Below, in pieces: positions 25,626 to 35,400 of a DNA stretch of 64,000 nt (its first letter is position 1; each line of letters opens with the position of its first letter). Location of the stretch: the NCBI GenBank assembly GCA_028277225.1, contig JANQHB010000023.1, positions 9,042 through 73,041 on the forward strand, given 5' to 3'. This DNA comes from Chlorobium sp. Its GTDB lineage: Bacteria; Bacteroidota; Chlorobiia; Chlorobiales; Chlorobiaceae. The notes beneath the pieces were generated by a model. It did not search any database. It was not told the DNA's origin and was given only the letters and a program-made list of their open reading frames with translations. The position numbers and the translations under genes were made by a program.

Positions 25626-26780
25626 TTACTCGATATGCAACTGCAGCAGGAGTGGGAGGTGGTCTGAATAGCCGCCCAGATAGCGTGTTCCCCTGTAGGT
25701 CGCATACGGGCGTTTTTTCTTCCCGGTTTGCATATGTGGCGTGACAACACATGAAAATGCGCTCTCGGGCATCATCACCCCCTTGTTGTCGAACAGTCCT
25801 GCCGATACCAGTATCTGGTCAAATTTCAGCCATCTGCCGCCGAAATAACAGCTCCCCCTGGAGCGGTTCATCCCCCAGCAATTATAGAGTTTGCCTTCAG
25901 GCTGAAGCAAAAAGGATTTCCTGTCAGTGGTAGCATTGAGTACCTGGCAGACAGATCTGTCGCCGGGATTGTCGTTGAAGTCACCCATGACGATGATGTC
26001 GCCCGATTTGTCATCAATACAGAGGCTGTCGATGAGTGTTCGGGCAGTTTTTGCCGCAAGGAGCCTTTGCGGTTCTGACCACTTTGTGTCCAGCAATCGG
26101 GATGGCCAGTGGTTCAGGATGAGATGAAAAGGGGAAGCGTTAGCGGAAAAGCTGTAGAGGCTGATGTCCCTGGTGTTTCGCTTCTCGACAGGAACCTTTT
26201 TCGATGTTGTGCCGAGGAGCCTGACGCTTGTCGAGTCATAGGCAACGGCTATATCGATGCCTCTCGGGTCGTTCGAGGCATTGTATGCTGTCGTGTAACG
26301 GTTTTCCGGCAGAAAAGCCAGCAAGTGTTCGAATACCTCCTGATTTTCAACCTCGCAGAAAGCCAGGATGTCGGGATAGGCGCCTGTTCTCAGCTTGACG
26401 ACCTTGATGACATGGGCAAGCCGCATGCATTTGAGAAGCAGTTTCTTTTCGGTCCATTGCTTTTTTCCTTCAGGAGTGAACTCCGAGTCTTCGGTTTCCG
26501 GATCGTCGATTGTGTCGAAAAAGTTTTCGACATTCCACCACAGAATCGATAGTCGTTTTCCGTTATTTGTATAATCCTTTCTATTATTTGTTTTTATATG
26601 GTCTGATTGAGCGGTTTCTTTCTGATATTTTGCTGTTATTTGTGGTTTATTTGCTGCTAATATGCTACTTTGAAGAAATAGCAGCAAGAATAACGGCAAG
26701 AAAAGGGTGTTTTTAGCGCTTTTCAGAGTGTAAGAGAGCTTTATAACTGCCTGAAAAGAAATGCTTTGCTGACGTTCCAT
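25626..26780 (-). CDS. Exported endonuclease/exonuclease/phosphatase-family protein; N-terminus replaced by element insertion
   Basis: 384 residues from ATG 26780. EEP fold: SILWWNVENFFD (first strand), ILAFCEVENQEVF with the metal-binding Glu, LILNHWPSR, VMGDFNDNP and the C-terminal GYSDHLPLLLQL with catalytic Asp-His. An N-terminal hydrophobic stretch (LFLPLFLLLFLQSSILA) is a Sec signal. Substrate unknown (nucleic acid, phosphoester or lipid head group). The codons for LFLP coincide with the 12-bp att repeat at 26694-26705: residues before it are element DNA. The displaced original start (ATG AGA TAT, then the same CTTTTCTTGCCG) sits at 37219-37239. Confidence 0.88.
   Translation of the reverse strand: MERQQSISFQAVIKLSYTLKSAKNTLFLPLFLLLFLQSSILAANKPQITAKYQKETAQSDHIKTNNRKDYTNNGKRLSILWWNVENFFDTIDDPETEDSEFTPEGKKQWTEKKLLLKCMRLAHVIKVVKLRTGAYPDILAFCEVENQEVFEHLLAFLPENRYTTAYNASNDPRGIDIAVAYDSTSVRLLGTTSKKVPVEKRNTRDISLYSFSANASPFHLILNHWPSRLLDTKWSEPQRLLAAKTARTLIDSLCIDDKSGDIIVMGDFNDNPGDRSVCQVLNATTDRKSFLLQPEGKLYNCWGMNRSRGSCYFGGRWLKFDQILVSAGLFDNKGVMMPESAFSCVVTPHMQTGKKKRPYATYRGTRYLGGYSDHLPLLLQLHIE
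26694..26705. repeat. attL: left copy of the 12-bp direct repeat
   Basis: CGGCAAGAAAAG on the plus strand, within the signal-peptide codons of the EEP-family gene. Identical copy at 37219-37230. The recombinase gene starts about 110 bp to the right. Confidence 0.8.
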
Positions 26781-26817
26781 TTTGCTGTTGCATCGGGAAT
26801 TCAAATCAGGGATAAGC

Positions 26818-27972
26818 ATGGAGGTTTTGTCTGTCAATTTGGCAAAGCGGAAGCAGGGTAAGAGCGGCCGCATAAGTCTGTATCTTGTTTACTACAAAGG
26901 ATTCGTTAAAACACCTGACGGCAAGACGAAGGCTATCAGGGATTACGAATACCTGAACCTGTACCTTGACGATAAGCCAAGAACAACGGCGGAAAAGGAG
27001 CATAACAAGAAGATACTTGAGCTTGCCAAGTCAATCAAGGCGAAGCGGGAACTTGAGATCAAGAACGGGCAGTACGGCTTTGATGCCGGAGTGAAAAGGA
27101 GGTCCCTTTTCCTTGAGTACTTCAAGGCCGAAGCAGACAAGAAAGTTAAGCCGGATGATTCCGGTAATTGGGCCAGCACGCTGAAACATCTTACAGGTTT
27201 TGTGGAAAGGCGGTATTCGTCGAGAATCACCTTTCAGGGGATCGATAAAGCATTTTGTGAGGGCTTCAAGGATTATCTCAGGGATGAGGCAAAGACAAGG
27301 ACAGGTAAGGGCCTTTCCTCATCGTCTCAGGCGGCTTATTACGGTAAGTTCAAGGCCTGTCTCAACAAAGCGATAAAGGACGGGATTCTTTCCGCTGACC
27401 CTGCAAAGGGCGTGGCGCGTCCGAAGATCGTTTCTCACAAGCGTGAATACCTGACTTTCAATGAACTTCAAGCAATGGCAAAGACCGAGTGCCGGAATCC
27501 AACATTAAAGCGGATGTTCCTGTTCTCCTGCCTTACCGGATTACGGTTCTCTGATTGTCACAAACTGACATGGGGCGAGGTAGAGCAATACGGTGATGGG
27601 TGGCGGATCGTGTTTCACCAGCAGAAAACGAAAGGGCTTCAGTACCATGATATTTCACAGCAGGCACGGGAGCTTTTAGGCGAACAGGGCGGGCCTGATG
27701 AACGGGTGTTCTTCGCGATAAGCAAGTATTCGGCATATCTCAGTATCGTTCTCCGGGAATGGGCTTTGAAAGCAGGCATTACAAAGCACCTGACGTTTCA
27801 TTCTGGCCGTCACACCTTTGCGGTGCTGCAACTGGAGAACGGAACGGATATTTATACGCTCAGCAAGCTGTTAGGGCACAGAGAAATTGAGGTTACGGCC
27901 ATTTATGCTGATATTCTGGACAAGACTAGACGAGAGGCGATGACGAAAAGAATTCCTGAGCTTCGTTTGTAA
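26818..27972 (+). CDS. Tyrosine recombinase (integrase) of the element
   Basis: 384 residues from ATG 26818, preceded by GGGATAAGC. Arm-binding N-terminal domain (about 1-100), SAM-like core-binding domain (about 100-210) with the FKDYLRDEAKTRTGKGLSSSSQAAYYGKF pattern, then the catalytic domain: Arg in LTGLRFSDCHKLTW, Lys, HSGRHTFAV (HxxR), LGHREIEVTAIYADIL with His and the Tyr nucleophile. This is the Bacteroidota/Chlorobi phage-integrase type. Located 110 bp from attL and transcribed into the element, as expected for the enzyme that placed it. Confidence 0.94.
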   Translation: MEVLSVNLAKRKQGKSGRISLYLVYYKGFVKTPDGKTKAIRDYEYLNLYLDDKPRTTAEKEHNKKILELAKSIKAKRELEIKNGQYGFDAGVKRRSLFLEYFKAEADKKVKPDDSGNWASTLKHLTGFVERRYSSRITFQGIDKAFCEGFKDYLRDEAKTRTGKGLSSSSQAAYYGKFKACLNKAIKDGILSADPAKGVARPKIVSHKREYLTFNELQAMAKTECRNPTLKRMFLFSCLTGLRFSDCHKLTWGEVEQYGDGWRIVFHQQKTKGLQYHDISQQARELLGEQGGPDERVFFAISKYSAYLSIVLREWALKAGITKHLTFHSGRHTFAVLQLENGTDIYTLSKLLGHREIEVTAIYADILDKTRREAMTKRIPELRL

Positions 27973-28137
27973 ATGAGTCTGGTTTCAGCGTAACAGTGTG
28001 AAAGCTTGTTACGTTGTTTCGGCTTTACTGATTAAGGGTTTGAGGGGAAATGTAACATAACACGAAGTGTGTTATTTACACAGCATTCACCAGAATCGGT
28101 TTTGTATCTGAAAAGGAGGAAAAAACAACAGGCAAAA

Positions 28138-28974
28138 ATGGGCAATTACCTTCCTGATACTTTTAATAAGCTACTTATCGATGAACTCTGCAATGCAAGA
28201 GAAATAGACTGGGAGCGAGCAGCTAAAGGTTATTTTCTGCGAGATAAGCACGTACACATAAAGAGAGAAGAACTTGCTGATATGATGAGGGGCTTTTTGA
28301 AGGGAGGGAATATTCCAGAAATTCCTCTGAAGTATATGCTCGCCCCTGCTGATTGGAGAGAAAAACCGCTGTCGTTTATACGTGAACAAATACGAAACAG
28401 TCCAAAGGAGTATAAAGACTATTTGAAAACTGCGGTAACACGATATAAAACTGCCTGTGAGAAAAGGCTGGGATCGAAACCCGACTGCTATCGTAAAGGT
28501 TCAGTGACCAATTTTGGTTGCTACCATCCTTTTGTGTTTCTAAACGATGAATCCTATACAGAAAACTCAGATATACCGAGGGTTAAGTCAGTTACCTGCT
28601 TGTCTATTATGGATAAGATGCCTGTTTTAAACAAATTGCAGGAATTACTTGACGAGTGGACAAGCAGCACTGATGGAGGGCCCGAAGAGGAAATACAGAA
28701 TATTAGAACTGATAAGCGTAAAAAATTATCAGATGAGCTATTTGAGAAAGAAGTGCTTCCAAAGATCATAAAGGCTTTGCTTGAAACGGAATACAGCAAC
28801 AAAAAAGATGTTTTTAAAGCAATAGTTGCCAATTATGATTTTGGGTGGAGCCTTATCGAGAAGAAGTACAATATGTATAGAGATGATCCAGAAAAGAAAC
28901 TGATTCCTGCACTTGAGAAATACGGGAATGCAGACCTGATTATTAAGTCAAACAACGGTAAGAAACTTCTATAA
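28138..28974 (+). CDS. Element protein of unknown function
   Basis: 278 residues from ATG 28138; a GTG at 28069 would add 23 basic residues. An AGGAGG sits 20 bp before the ATG, unusually far. Charged, mostly helical, with no membrane segment and no recognised motif; a cysteine/tyrosine-rich centre (NFGCYHPFVFLNDESY) and a Lys-rich C-terminal half. AT-richer than the integrase. Its position directly after the integrase is typical of element-specific regulatory or accessory genes. Confidence 0.6.
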   Translation: MGNYLPDTFNKLLIDELCNAREIDWERAAKGYFLRDKHVHIKREELADMMRGFLKGGNIPEIPLKYMLAPADWREKPLSFIREQIRNSPKEYKDYLKTAVTRYKTACEKRLGSKPDCYRKGSVTNFGCYHPFVFLNDESYTENSDIPRVKSVTCLSIMDKMPVLNKLQELLDEWTSSTDGGPEEEIQNIRTDKRKKLSDELFEKEVLPKIIKALLETEYSNKKDVFKAIVANYDFGWSLIEKKYNMYRDDPEKKLIPALEKYGNADLIIKSNNGKKLL

Positions 28975-29083
28975 TAAAGAGAATATTAAGAGAATTTCTC
29001 TCCTTCTTCACCTTTCTTTTCTTTCCCTTTTTGCTTGTAACAGCCGCAAGGGCTGGTTTTCATAAACCAAAAAGTTACAGGCA

Positions 29084-29389
29084 ATGTCACTTCCAGAGCT
29101 TGACCAGATCAACAACAGGCTTGAACGTATCGAGAACTTACTTGTTCTGAACAAGAACGTTCTCACTATGCGTGAGGCCGCAATCCTTACGGGTATTTCC
29201 CTTTCACACTTGTACAAGCTGACCTGCACGGGTGGCGTACCATGTTATAAACCGACGGGAAAGGCGATTTACTTCAATCGTGAAGAGCTTGAGGCATGGT
29301 TACAGAGAGGGCGAAAAGCTACTACCGAAGAGGTTGAAACCGCAGCCGCAACTCATGTAACACTGAAACCGGCAGGAGGGAGATCATGA
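29084..29389 (+). CDS. Helix-turn-helix (excisionase/MerR-like) DNA-binding protein
   Basis: 101 residues. After a short coiled coil (LDQINNRLERIENLLVL) comes the HTH LTMREAAILTGISLSHLYKLTCTGGVPCYKPTGKAIYFNREELEAWL (about residues 26-73), the winged-helix form of excisionase-type proteins common in Bacteroidota elements. Probably controls excision or the replication genes downstream. Its TGA overlaps the next ATG (ATGA), so the two are translationally coupled. Confidence 0.88.
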   Translation: MSLPELDQINNRLERIENLLVLNKNVLTMREAAILTGISLSHLYKLTCTGGVPCYKPTGKAIYFNREELEAWLQRGRKATTEEVETAAATHVTLKPAGGRS

Positions 29390-30531
29390 GAGAAAATGCC
29401 CGTAGAGATGCGGCGGATTTACAGCAAGCCATTGAAAATGAAGGTAAGCGAAACTTCAATAAGTGGATTATTGAGAACGCTTGGGATTACCCAGACAAAA
29501 AGTTGGATTTTGGGGCAGTTATTATTGACACCGAACACGGGGCGGTTCTTACCGAGAAAGGGATAATGCAGATAACGGGAGCGGGGAAGACCGGGAAAAC
29601 CATGTTGTTATTCAACCTGGCTTTTGCGCTTGCGCTTGGAAGGAATTACTTGTCCTTCCAGATAAACAAGCCTTATCGGGTGTTATATCTGAATGGGGAA
29701 AACAGCAGTAGAACGCTTCAGGAAAGATTGAAGCTGCTTCGGGACTATTACGGCGTAGATGATGAGGCGGAGCAGCTTATCCGAGAGAACTTCCTTTTTG
29801 TTTCAAAGGGATTATTGTTGCCTCGAAAAGAAGCACTGACTGACTTGAAAGGGAATATCTCAGTGATTCAGCCTGAAGTAGTCATTATTGATCCATTGAA
29901 AAATTTTTTTGATGGAGAGGAAAATTCCGCTGATGACATGCGGAAATTCATGCAGGCTATCAGGCAGGTTGTAGAGGAACATAACGTCACGGTGGTTATT
30001 CTCCACCATACCGGCAAGAAGCGGAATGAAAACGACCTCTATACAGGCAGGGGCAGTTCTGTCCTCGCTGATGATGCCGAAACAACAGCAGCTTTTTCAA
30101 AGGACACCAGTAGCAAGGGGCGTTTCAAGCTATCTATAACCGGGCGGAATTGTGAGGAGTTTACCTTGTGCTTGGTAAGGCCGGAAGACAGATATTTCCT
30201 CTACCATGAGGCCGATAAGCCAGAACCGCAGCCGGATTATATCACGGTATCGATCCTTGAGAAGTTGCCGGAGCAGTTCTCAACACAAGATTTTGTTAAT
30301 GAAGCAGAGAGGCAGGGCATCCCGGATCGGACAGCTAAAAGGCGTTTATCAGAATGTGCTTCAGAGTTTGGATTGCTGAGAAGATTAAAACAAGGGCATT
30401 ACGAGAAGGTGCTTTTAATGCCAGAAAATACCATTGGCATAAGTGGCATGAAAGTTTGTGCCAAAATGCCATTCCCTATAGGTGTTGGCACAATGGCACA
30501 AACTTCCGAGACGGATGGGAAGGCATTCTGA
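29386..30531 (+). CDS. RepA-like hexameric helicase/AAA ATPase
   Basis: 381 residues. RecA-type core: Walker A GAGKTGKTMLLFNLAFALALG (around residues 64-72), Walker B EVVIIDPLKNFFDGEENSADDMR (about 163-175), VTVVILHHTGKK and the GRGSSVLADDAET segment, which together match the plasmid RepA/DnaB-like family (AAA_25). A C-terminal winged-helix-like region (about 285-350) follows. Likely unwinds the element's origin after excision. Start overlaps the HTH gene, and its TGA overlaps the next ATG by one base. Confidence 0.88.
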   Translation: MRENARRDAADLQQAIENEGKRNFNKWIIENAWDYPDKKLDFGAVIIDTEHGAVLTEKGIMQITGAGKTGKTMLLFNLAFALALGRNYLSFQINKPYRVLYLNGENSSRTLQERLKLLRDYYGVDDEAEQLIRENFLFVSKGLLLPRKEALTDLKGNISVIQPEVVIIDPLKNFFDGEENSADDMRKFMQAIRQVVEEHNVTVVILHHTGKKRNENDLYTGRGSSVLADDAETTAAFSKDTSSKGRFKLSITGRNCEEFTLCLVRPEDRYFLYHEADKPEPQPDYITVSILEKLPEQFSTQDFVNEAERQGIPDRTAKRRLSECASEFGLLRRLKQGHYEKVLLMPENTIGISGMKVCAKMPFPIGVGTMAQTSETDGKAF

Positions 30532-31478
30532 TGAGCTATAAATACGAACTTGAGAAGGGATCGAGAAAGAATTTCTGCCCGGCATGTAAACAGAAAACCT
30601 TCGTTCGATACGTGGACACAGAATCAGGAGTATATATCGCTGATGAGGTTGGCCGGTGTGATCGAGAAATAAAATGCAGTTACCACCTGAAGCCGGGAGA
30701 GTACTTCCTGTCAGGCGAAAATCTCTCCCTTAAACGGCTCCTAAGCAACGATCAGCGTAAAAGAATTATCAAAGTGCCTGATGAAAAGCCAGTGTACGTT
30801 CCTGACGTTCTGTTCACGGGAAGCCTTCAGTACTATGAAGAGAATATATTTTTCCGCTATCTGGTTCAGTTGCTCGGAAATGATAAGGCTGAAGAGCTTT
30901 GCACATGGTATTGTGTGGGGACCTCAAAGCATTGGCAGGGGGCCTGTGTGTTCTGGTATGTAGATCATTTCGGTAGAGTGACGAGGGGGAAGGTTATGCA
31001 GTACGATCAGACCGGGCACAGGGTGAAAGGATGCACGAATTCTGTTCACAGCCTGATGAAATTGGGGAAACTGCCGGGACTTCATTTGTATGGCCTGCAC
31101 TTGGTAAGACTGGATAATACTTTACCCGTTGCTATAGTTGAAAGTGAAAAGAGCGCTATACTGGCTGCAGGTTATTTAAAAGGCTTTTTATGGATGGCAA
31201 CAGGTAGCCTCTCTACCCTGACAGCGGAGCGGTTGGAGCCTTTACAGGGCCGGGAGATTATTCTGTTCCCTGACGGTGGAGCATTTGAAAAATGGCAAGA
31301 GAAGGCCGAAAGCCTAAGCAGGACAGTCAATATTCGGTGCTCTGATGTACTTGAGCAAAGCCTGACCGATCAGCAGCGAGAAGCAGGGTATGATATTGGG
31401 GATCTTGTTGTTGATGCACTAAGGCCGAAGGGTTCAGGTGCAAATGGCACTCATCAAGAGTCGCATATATGTTCATAA
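30531..31478 (+). CDS. Zinc-finger/Toprim primase-like protein (DUF6371 type)
   Basis: 315 residues from ATG 30531. N-terminal zinc ribbon FCPACKQKTF ... CDREIKCSYH resembles the CHC2 finger of primases. A Toprim-like region follows at about 200-290: AIVESEKSAILAAGYLKG (with the catalytic Glu), WMATGSLSTL and EIILFPDGGAFEKWQEKA (with the DxG acid). Such genes regularly accompany RepA-like ATPases in Bacteroidota/Chlorobi elements and probably prime replication. TGATG overlap with the helicase gene. Confidence 0.82.
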   Translation: MSYKYELEKGSRKNFCPACKQKTFVRYVDTESGVYIADEVGRCDREIKCSYHLKPGEYFLSGENLSLKRLLSNDQRKRIIKVPDEKPVYVPDVLFTGSLQYYEENIFFRYLVQLLGNDKAEELCTWYCVGTSKHWQGACVFWYVDHFGRVTRGKVMQYDQTGHRVKGCTNSVHSLMKLGKLPGLHLYGLHLVRLDNTLPVAIVESEKSAILAAGYLKGFLWMATGSLSTLTAERLEPLQGREIILFPDGGAFEKWQEKAESLSRTVNIRCSDVLEQSLTDQQREAGYDIGDLVVDALRPKGSGANGTHQESHICS

Positions 31479-31560
31479 TAATGGATATATATGCATATTT
31501 TGTATTAACGATCAGCCCGAAATCATTATAAAAATTGACTAACAGGAGGTTGACCCCCCT

Positions 31561-31788
31561 ATGAGCAAGAAACGACTGAAAACATTGGGCGATATCCGGC
31601 GATACCTGGCCGGATTGCTGAACAGATATGAGGCTAGGGAGATTGACGAAACACATCTGAAAGCCTGTGCATATGTGTCGAATATTCTCACCAGCACGAT
31701 CAAAGACTCTGATCTTGAGGAACGCATCGAGAAACTGGAGCAAGAAGTGAAAAACAACAATCATGGGCCTATTAGAACGGCGTGTTGA
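31561..31788 (+). CDS. Small coiled-coil element protein 1
   Basis: 75 residues with a strong AGGAGG before the ATG. Pattern KRLKTLGDIRRYLAGLLNRYEAREIDETHLKACAYVSNILTSTIKDSDLEERIEKLEQE is a small helical family recurrent in phages and mobile elements, often near packaging or regulatory genes. Function unknown. Overlaps the next gene by 26 bp. Confidence 0.72.
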   Translation: MSKKRLKTLGDIRRYLAGLLNRYEAREIDETHLKACAYVSNILTSTIKDSDLEERIEKLEQEVKNNNHGPIRTAC

Positions 31789-31981
31789 GAAGCTGGAAGC
31801 CAAGAGCGGCGGGAGTTTGCCTGAGCATGTGTTTAAGATAACCACTCTTCAAGCCGGATCTGTTGATACGACCGGTTGGAAAGAGGTGTTGCGGTCTGAA
31901 GTGGATAATGGCAGAGGGCACATCTTTCAGCACTATGACCTTGTTCCACCTGATGAAGGGAAGGCAGAGGAAAGGCAATGA
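31763..31981 (+). CDS. Small coiled-coil element protein 2
   Basis: 72 residues. Short N-terminal coiled coil LLERRVEKLEAK then a beta-rich domain (VFKITTLQAGSVDTTGWKEVL). Starts inside the previous gene and its stop overlaps the next ATG (ATGA), so all three small genes are probably translated from one message. Function unknown. Confidence 0.65.
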   Translation: MGLLERRVEKLEAKSGGSLPEHVFKITTLQAGSVDTTGWKEVLRSEVDNGRGHIFQHYDLVPPDEGKAEERQ

Positions 31982-32205
31982 GCCTGAAAAGAAGGATAGA
32001 GCGGTTGGAAAAGCACCTGAATGCTAACGGTTTAAGTGAATATCAGCGGTACCTGATGACGCTGAGCGATGAGGAACTGTTTAAACGCCTTGATGAAAAT
32101 ATAGAGAAAAGGTTGTCAAATGGGGAGTCATTAGCTCCTGAATTCATGAGCCAAGAGGAATGGGCGGAGGTGGTGCGGGAGCATCGGGAGCGGGTGAGCA
32201 GATAG
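31978..32205 (+). CDS. Small coiled-coil element protein 3
   Basis: 75 residues starting LKRRIERLEKHL, similar in style to the preceding protein, followed by a charged helical region. Likely a small structural or regulatory protein of the element. Last gene of the plus-strand operon; 225 bp separate it from the converging helicase gene. Confidence 0.65.
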   Translation: MSLKRRIERLEKHLNANGLSEYQRYLMTLSDEELFKRLDENIEKRLSNGESLAPEFMSQEEWAEVVREHRERVSR

Positions 32206-32323
32206 AATATTCTTGCTGGGGACTATTTCACTCAGCCGCATTGATAAAGCTCCTTTTGGCCAATAAAAGATTGTAAAGCTGATTATTGAGATTTTTTGAT
32301 TTCTTGTCCATTCTATCCTTGAG

Positions 32324-32446
32324 GGCTAACGACCGAGATAACCAGCCCGCCAACGAGCTGGCTACCGACTTCGAGCGTGGCACAATGTTTCGTAACCAGC
32401 TGAAAAAACGCGCGTGCTTGCGGGTCGGGTTAATTGATTTGTTGTG
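32324..32446 (-). other. attC-like imperfect inverted-repeat structure at the 3' end of the helicase gene
   Basis: Reading on the minus strand, the helicase stop codon (TTAACCCGACC region) begins a structure that ends in GGTCGTTAGCC. The outer arms TTAAC-CGACC and GGTCG-TTA are complementary, and an inner pair AGCTGGTTAC/GTAGCCAGCT forms a 10-bp stem with one wobble. Placement overlapping the stop codon, about 120 bp size, two nested stems and a GTTAGCC end all resemble the attC site of an integron cassette. The left core departs from RYYYAAC, so the match is imperfect. Confidence 0.4.
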
Positions 32447-35400
32447 TTTGTGCTGGCACGGTGCTGCTTAATGCCTCATGTCCCATACTAAAATTTTCCT
32501 GCTCAGTTTCTTGTGGGTAAATACGTTGCTCTGTATAGATATTTGGCGAATCAGATTTTTTGCCTGGCAGTATTTGCATGCGATCAAGAGTATTGATTAG
32601 GTCATCAATGCAGCCTTCTGGGTCTACGGTATAACTTGAACCCCAGCAACGCCAAAATTTCCAACCAACTCTTTCCATGACTCTTTGCCGTTGCCAGTCT
32701 TCCATCCATTTTTCAGGTGGGTGATATTTGTCACCATCTAACTCTATGGCTAATCTTCTGTCGTTTTCTCCCTCAACCACCATATCAATTGAAAAGGCGC
32801 CAACCTTTACTTGTGGTGTAACATGGTAGCCTTTCTCTGTAAGCCTTGTCAGTACATCCCTCTCAAATCCTGAATCACATAAATCTAGTGGATTATCCAA
32901 AGTATCTCTTTGCGGCATAGGATTGACAAAATGTTGTAATATTCTCAGGCGCAAATCTGACTCGTTTTTCAAGTCAGATTCCTCTAAACTCCTGAATAGA
33001 TACATTCTGTCTCTGGCTCTAGAGAGTGCTACATTGGTTCGTTGCTCATACTCTCTTTTTGTCATTGCTGCCCCTTGCCCGGCACCGACAACCATTGACA
33101 AGAGTATAATGTCCCTTTCTTTTCCCTGAAAAGTTGCCGGGTCTCCACAGGCTATATGAAACTTTTGGTAAATATCTTCACCTAGCTCAATTAACAGTTC
33201 ATTTTGAATAAATTTAGCCTGCTGTGCACCTACAAGAGAAATAACACCAATTGTTCTCCCTGAATATTTTGGATTATTAACAAGAGTTTTGATTTCAGAA
33301 ACAATTGCTTCAGCTTCATCCTCATTGATTTTCTTCAGCTCATCCCGGCGACCATGTTTTACATGAACATCAATCAGAGGTGGCGTTAGCTTTTCCGATG
33401 CTGTTGGAATTCTCAGAGGGTTGAGTGGCTCACTGTAAAATTGCATGCTGAACCTGATAATAGGTTCAACACATCGGAAATGCTCTGTTAGCATAATGCG
33501 CTGGCCGGGGAATACTGCATTGGCAAGATCATAAATTGATACACCAGGAAGAAGCAACTCGGCAAAAGGTTGTCCTCTTAAAAAGTTATGCCTGAGTTGT
33601 AGAATTTTCTCTTCAGCTATAAATGCAGCAGTTGGGCTTACCTGCTTATCGTCACCAACAATCAAGATTTTCTTGGCTCTCATTATTGCAGGCAAGGCTG
33701 TTATGTCTGACTGTGATGCTTCATCAATAATAACCAGATCAAATGAGCCAAAGTCAGACGGAAGGCTTTCGCTAATGCGCCATGTTGGCATGATCCAGCA
33801 TGGAACACCACTATAGCAATCATTCATTGCTCTGTAGGCATCTCTTCGGTGTCTTGGAGCCCTTTTCCCTGTACCTTTTCCTATTTTTGCTACAGAAGAA
33901 ACGAAACGCATTAACGCACCTTGGACACGCTCTGTCATATTTGTGTGCAGGCCGATATTTGTTTTTACTTTGATTAAATCTGAAAAGGTTCTTTGCAAAT
34001 CGTTGCCGAGGCGAGAGCGTTTCTCCGATAATTTTTTCAGTTCTTCTCTTCCGTCAATTTCTTGTAGGTATTGGTTACGGCGTTTCCATTGCCAAGATGC
34101 AAACCAATCTATCGGCGTTAATTCATTTTCCGTTGATGAAATAGGTTCTGTTCTGAGTTGATTTGCCCAATTGGGAGCACCCGAAGATAATATTTTTTCT
34201 GAAACTCTTTCGGCAATAGATATTTCATTTGCTAATTCATTTAGCCTATTTAGTTCTGCTATAAAACCTTGCCACTCTTTCATGATTTCATCTGAAGAGT
34301 AAGCAGGATTGCCAATTGAGTTCTGGATGAAATCCAGTAACTTAATAGAAACTTCACCCTCAGAGTTTTTAATTTTATCCGTGAGATCTTGTAATTTTAT
34401 CCTTTGCGCCCCTAAGCTGATTCGAGATGTATTTAATTTAATGGCTTCAAGAACCTTTTCGATTTCAGTTTTATTTTTGAGCAAGTTACTGATGGCCACG
34501 CCATGGGGAAATAGTGCAGAAATCTCACTTTTTATTGCACCCCACTGCTGGGCGACCTCTTCAGCTTTGCATATTGCGTCATGAATTGATTGACCAGTTT
34601 TGAATGGATCACCATATGAAAATGATAATTTCGGTAGTTCAAGCTCCTGACCTGCATGGTTCCAGCGGACTGTAAATTTTCGGATATTATCTTGGAATAC
34701 GATATAGTCTTTGGCAAGTTGCCATTGTTCTGTGCTTTTCGGCTCCTCTCCATCTATACGAATAAGTTCTAAACCCTGTTTTGCTTCCTTATTTCCGAAT
34801 GGCAAAAGACCAAAAGGTCTTTTGCCAGCTATTAGATTGTTAAGTGCATTTAAAATTTGCTCACTATGCGAGGCAGGATCATTTACTTCAACGAGAGTTC
34901 TAATGAATTTTTGTCTTTCAGTCATCAACCTGCTTAATTCATTTCGTAGCTCATTAAATAATTCAATGTGACTCACTTGGTCTTGTTTGTTGAGCCAATG
35001 GTAGAACAAACTTTTTAGCCATGGAGAAGTTTCTAGTTGAGCTAGGAGGTGGTGGAGGTCTTTTAGGGGAGAGATTAAATTCTTTGCGCGGTCTACTGAC
35101 TTTTCAACTGATACGGCTAATGGAGGAATACTATTGTCTTTAGCTTGCTCCTCTATTCTTGCCGAGGTTGCTAGGTCGTCATGGATTGCTACAATATTCG
35201 CTGAGTCAACCATGTCTTGCTGATTTGGCAGGCGTTTGCCTACATAGCTAATATCTTTACCAAGATTTCTTCTCGCTGAGCGAATACTGGCAATATCAGA
35301 ATCTGTAAATTGAGGAATAAATTTTTCGGACGAACCAAGAGCATCAAGAAGCCACTCATGCTTGCCTGTATCAGAAATAACCTGTTCTGCCAGCTCCATG

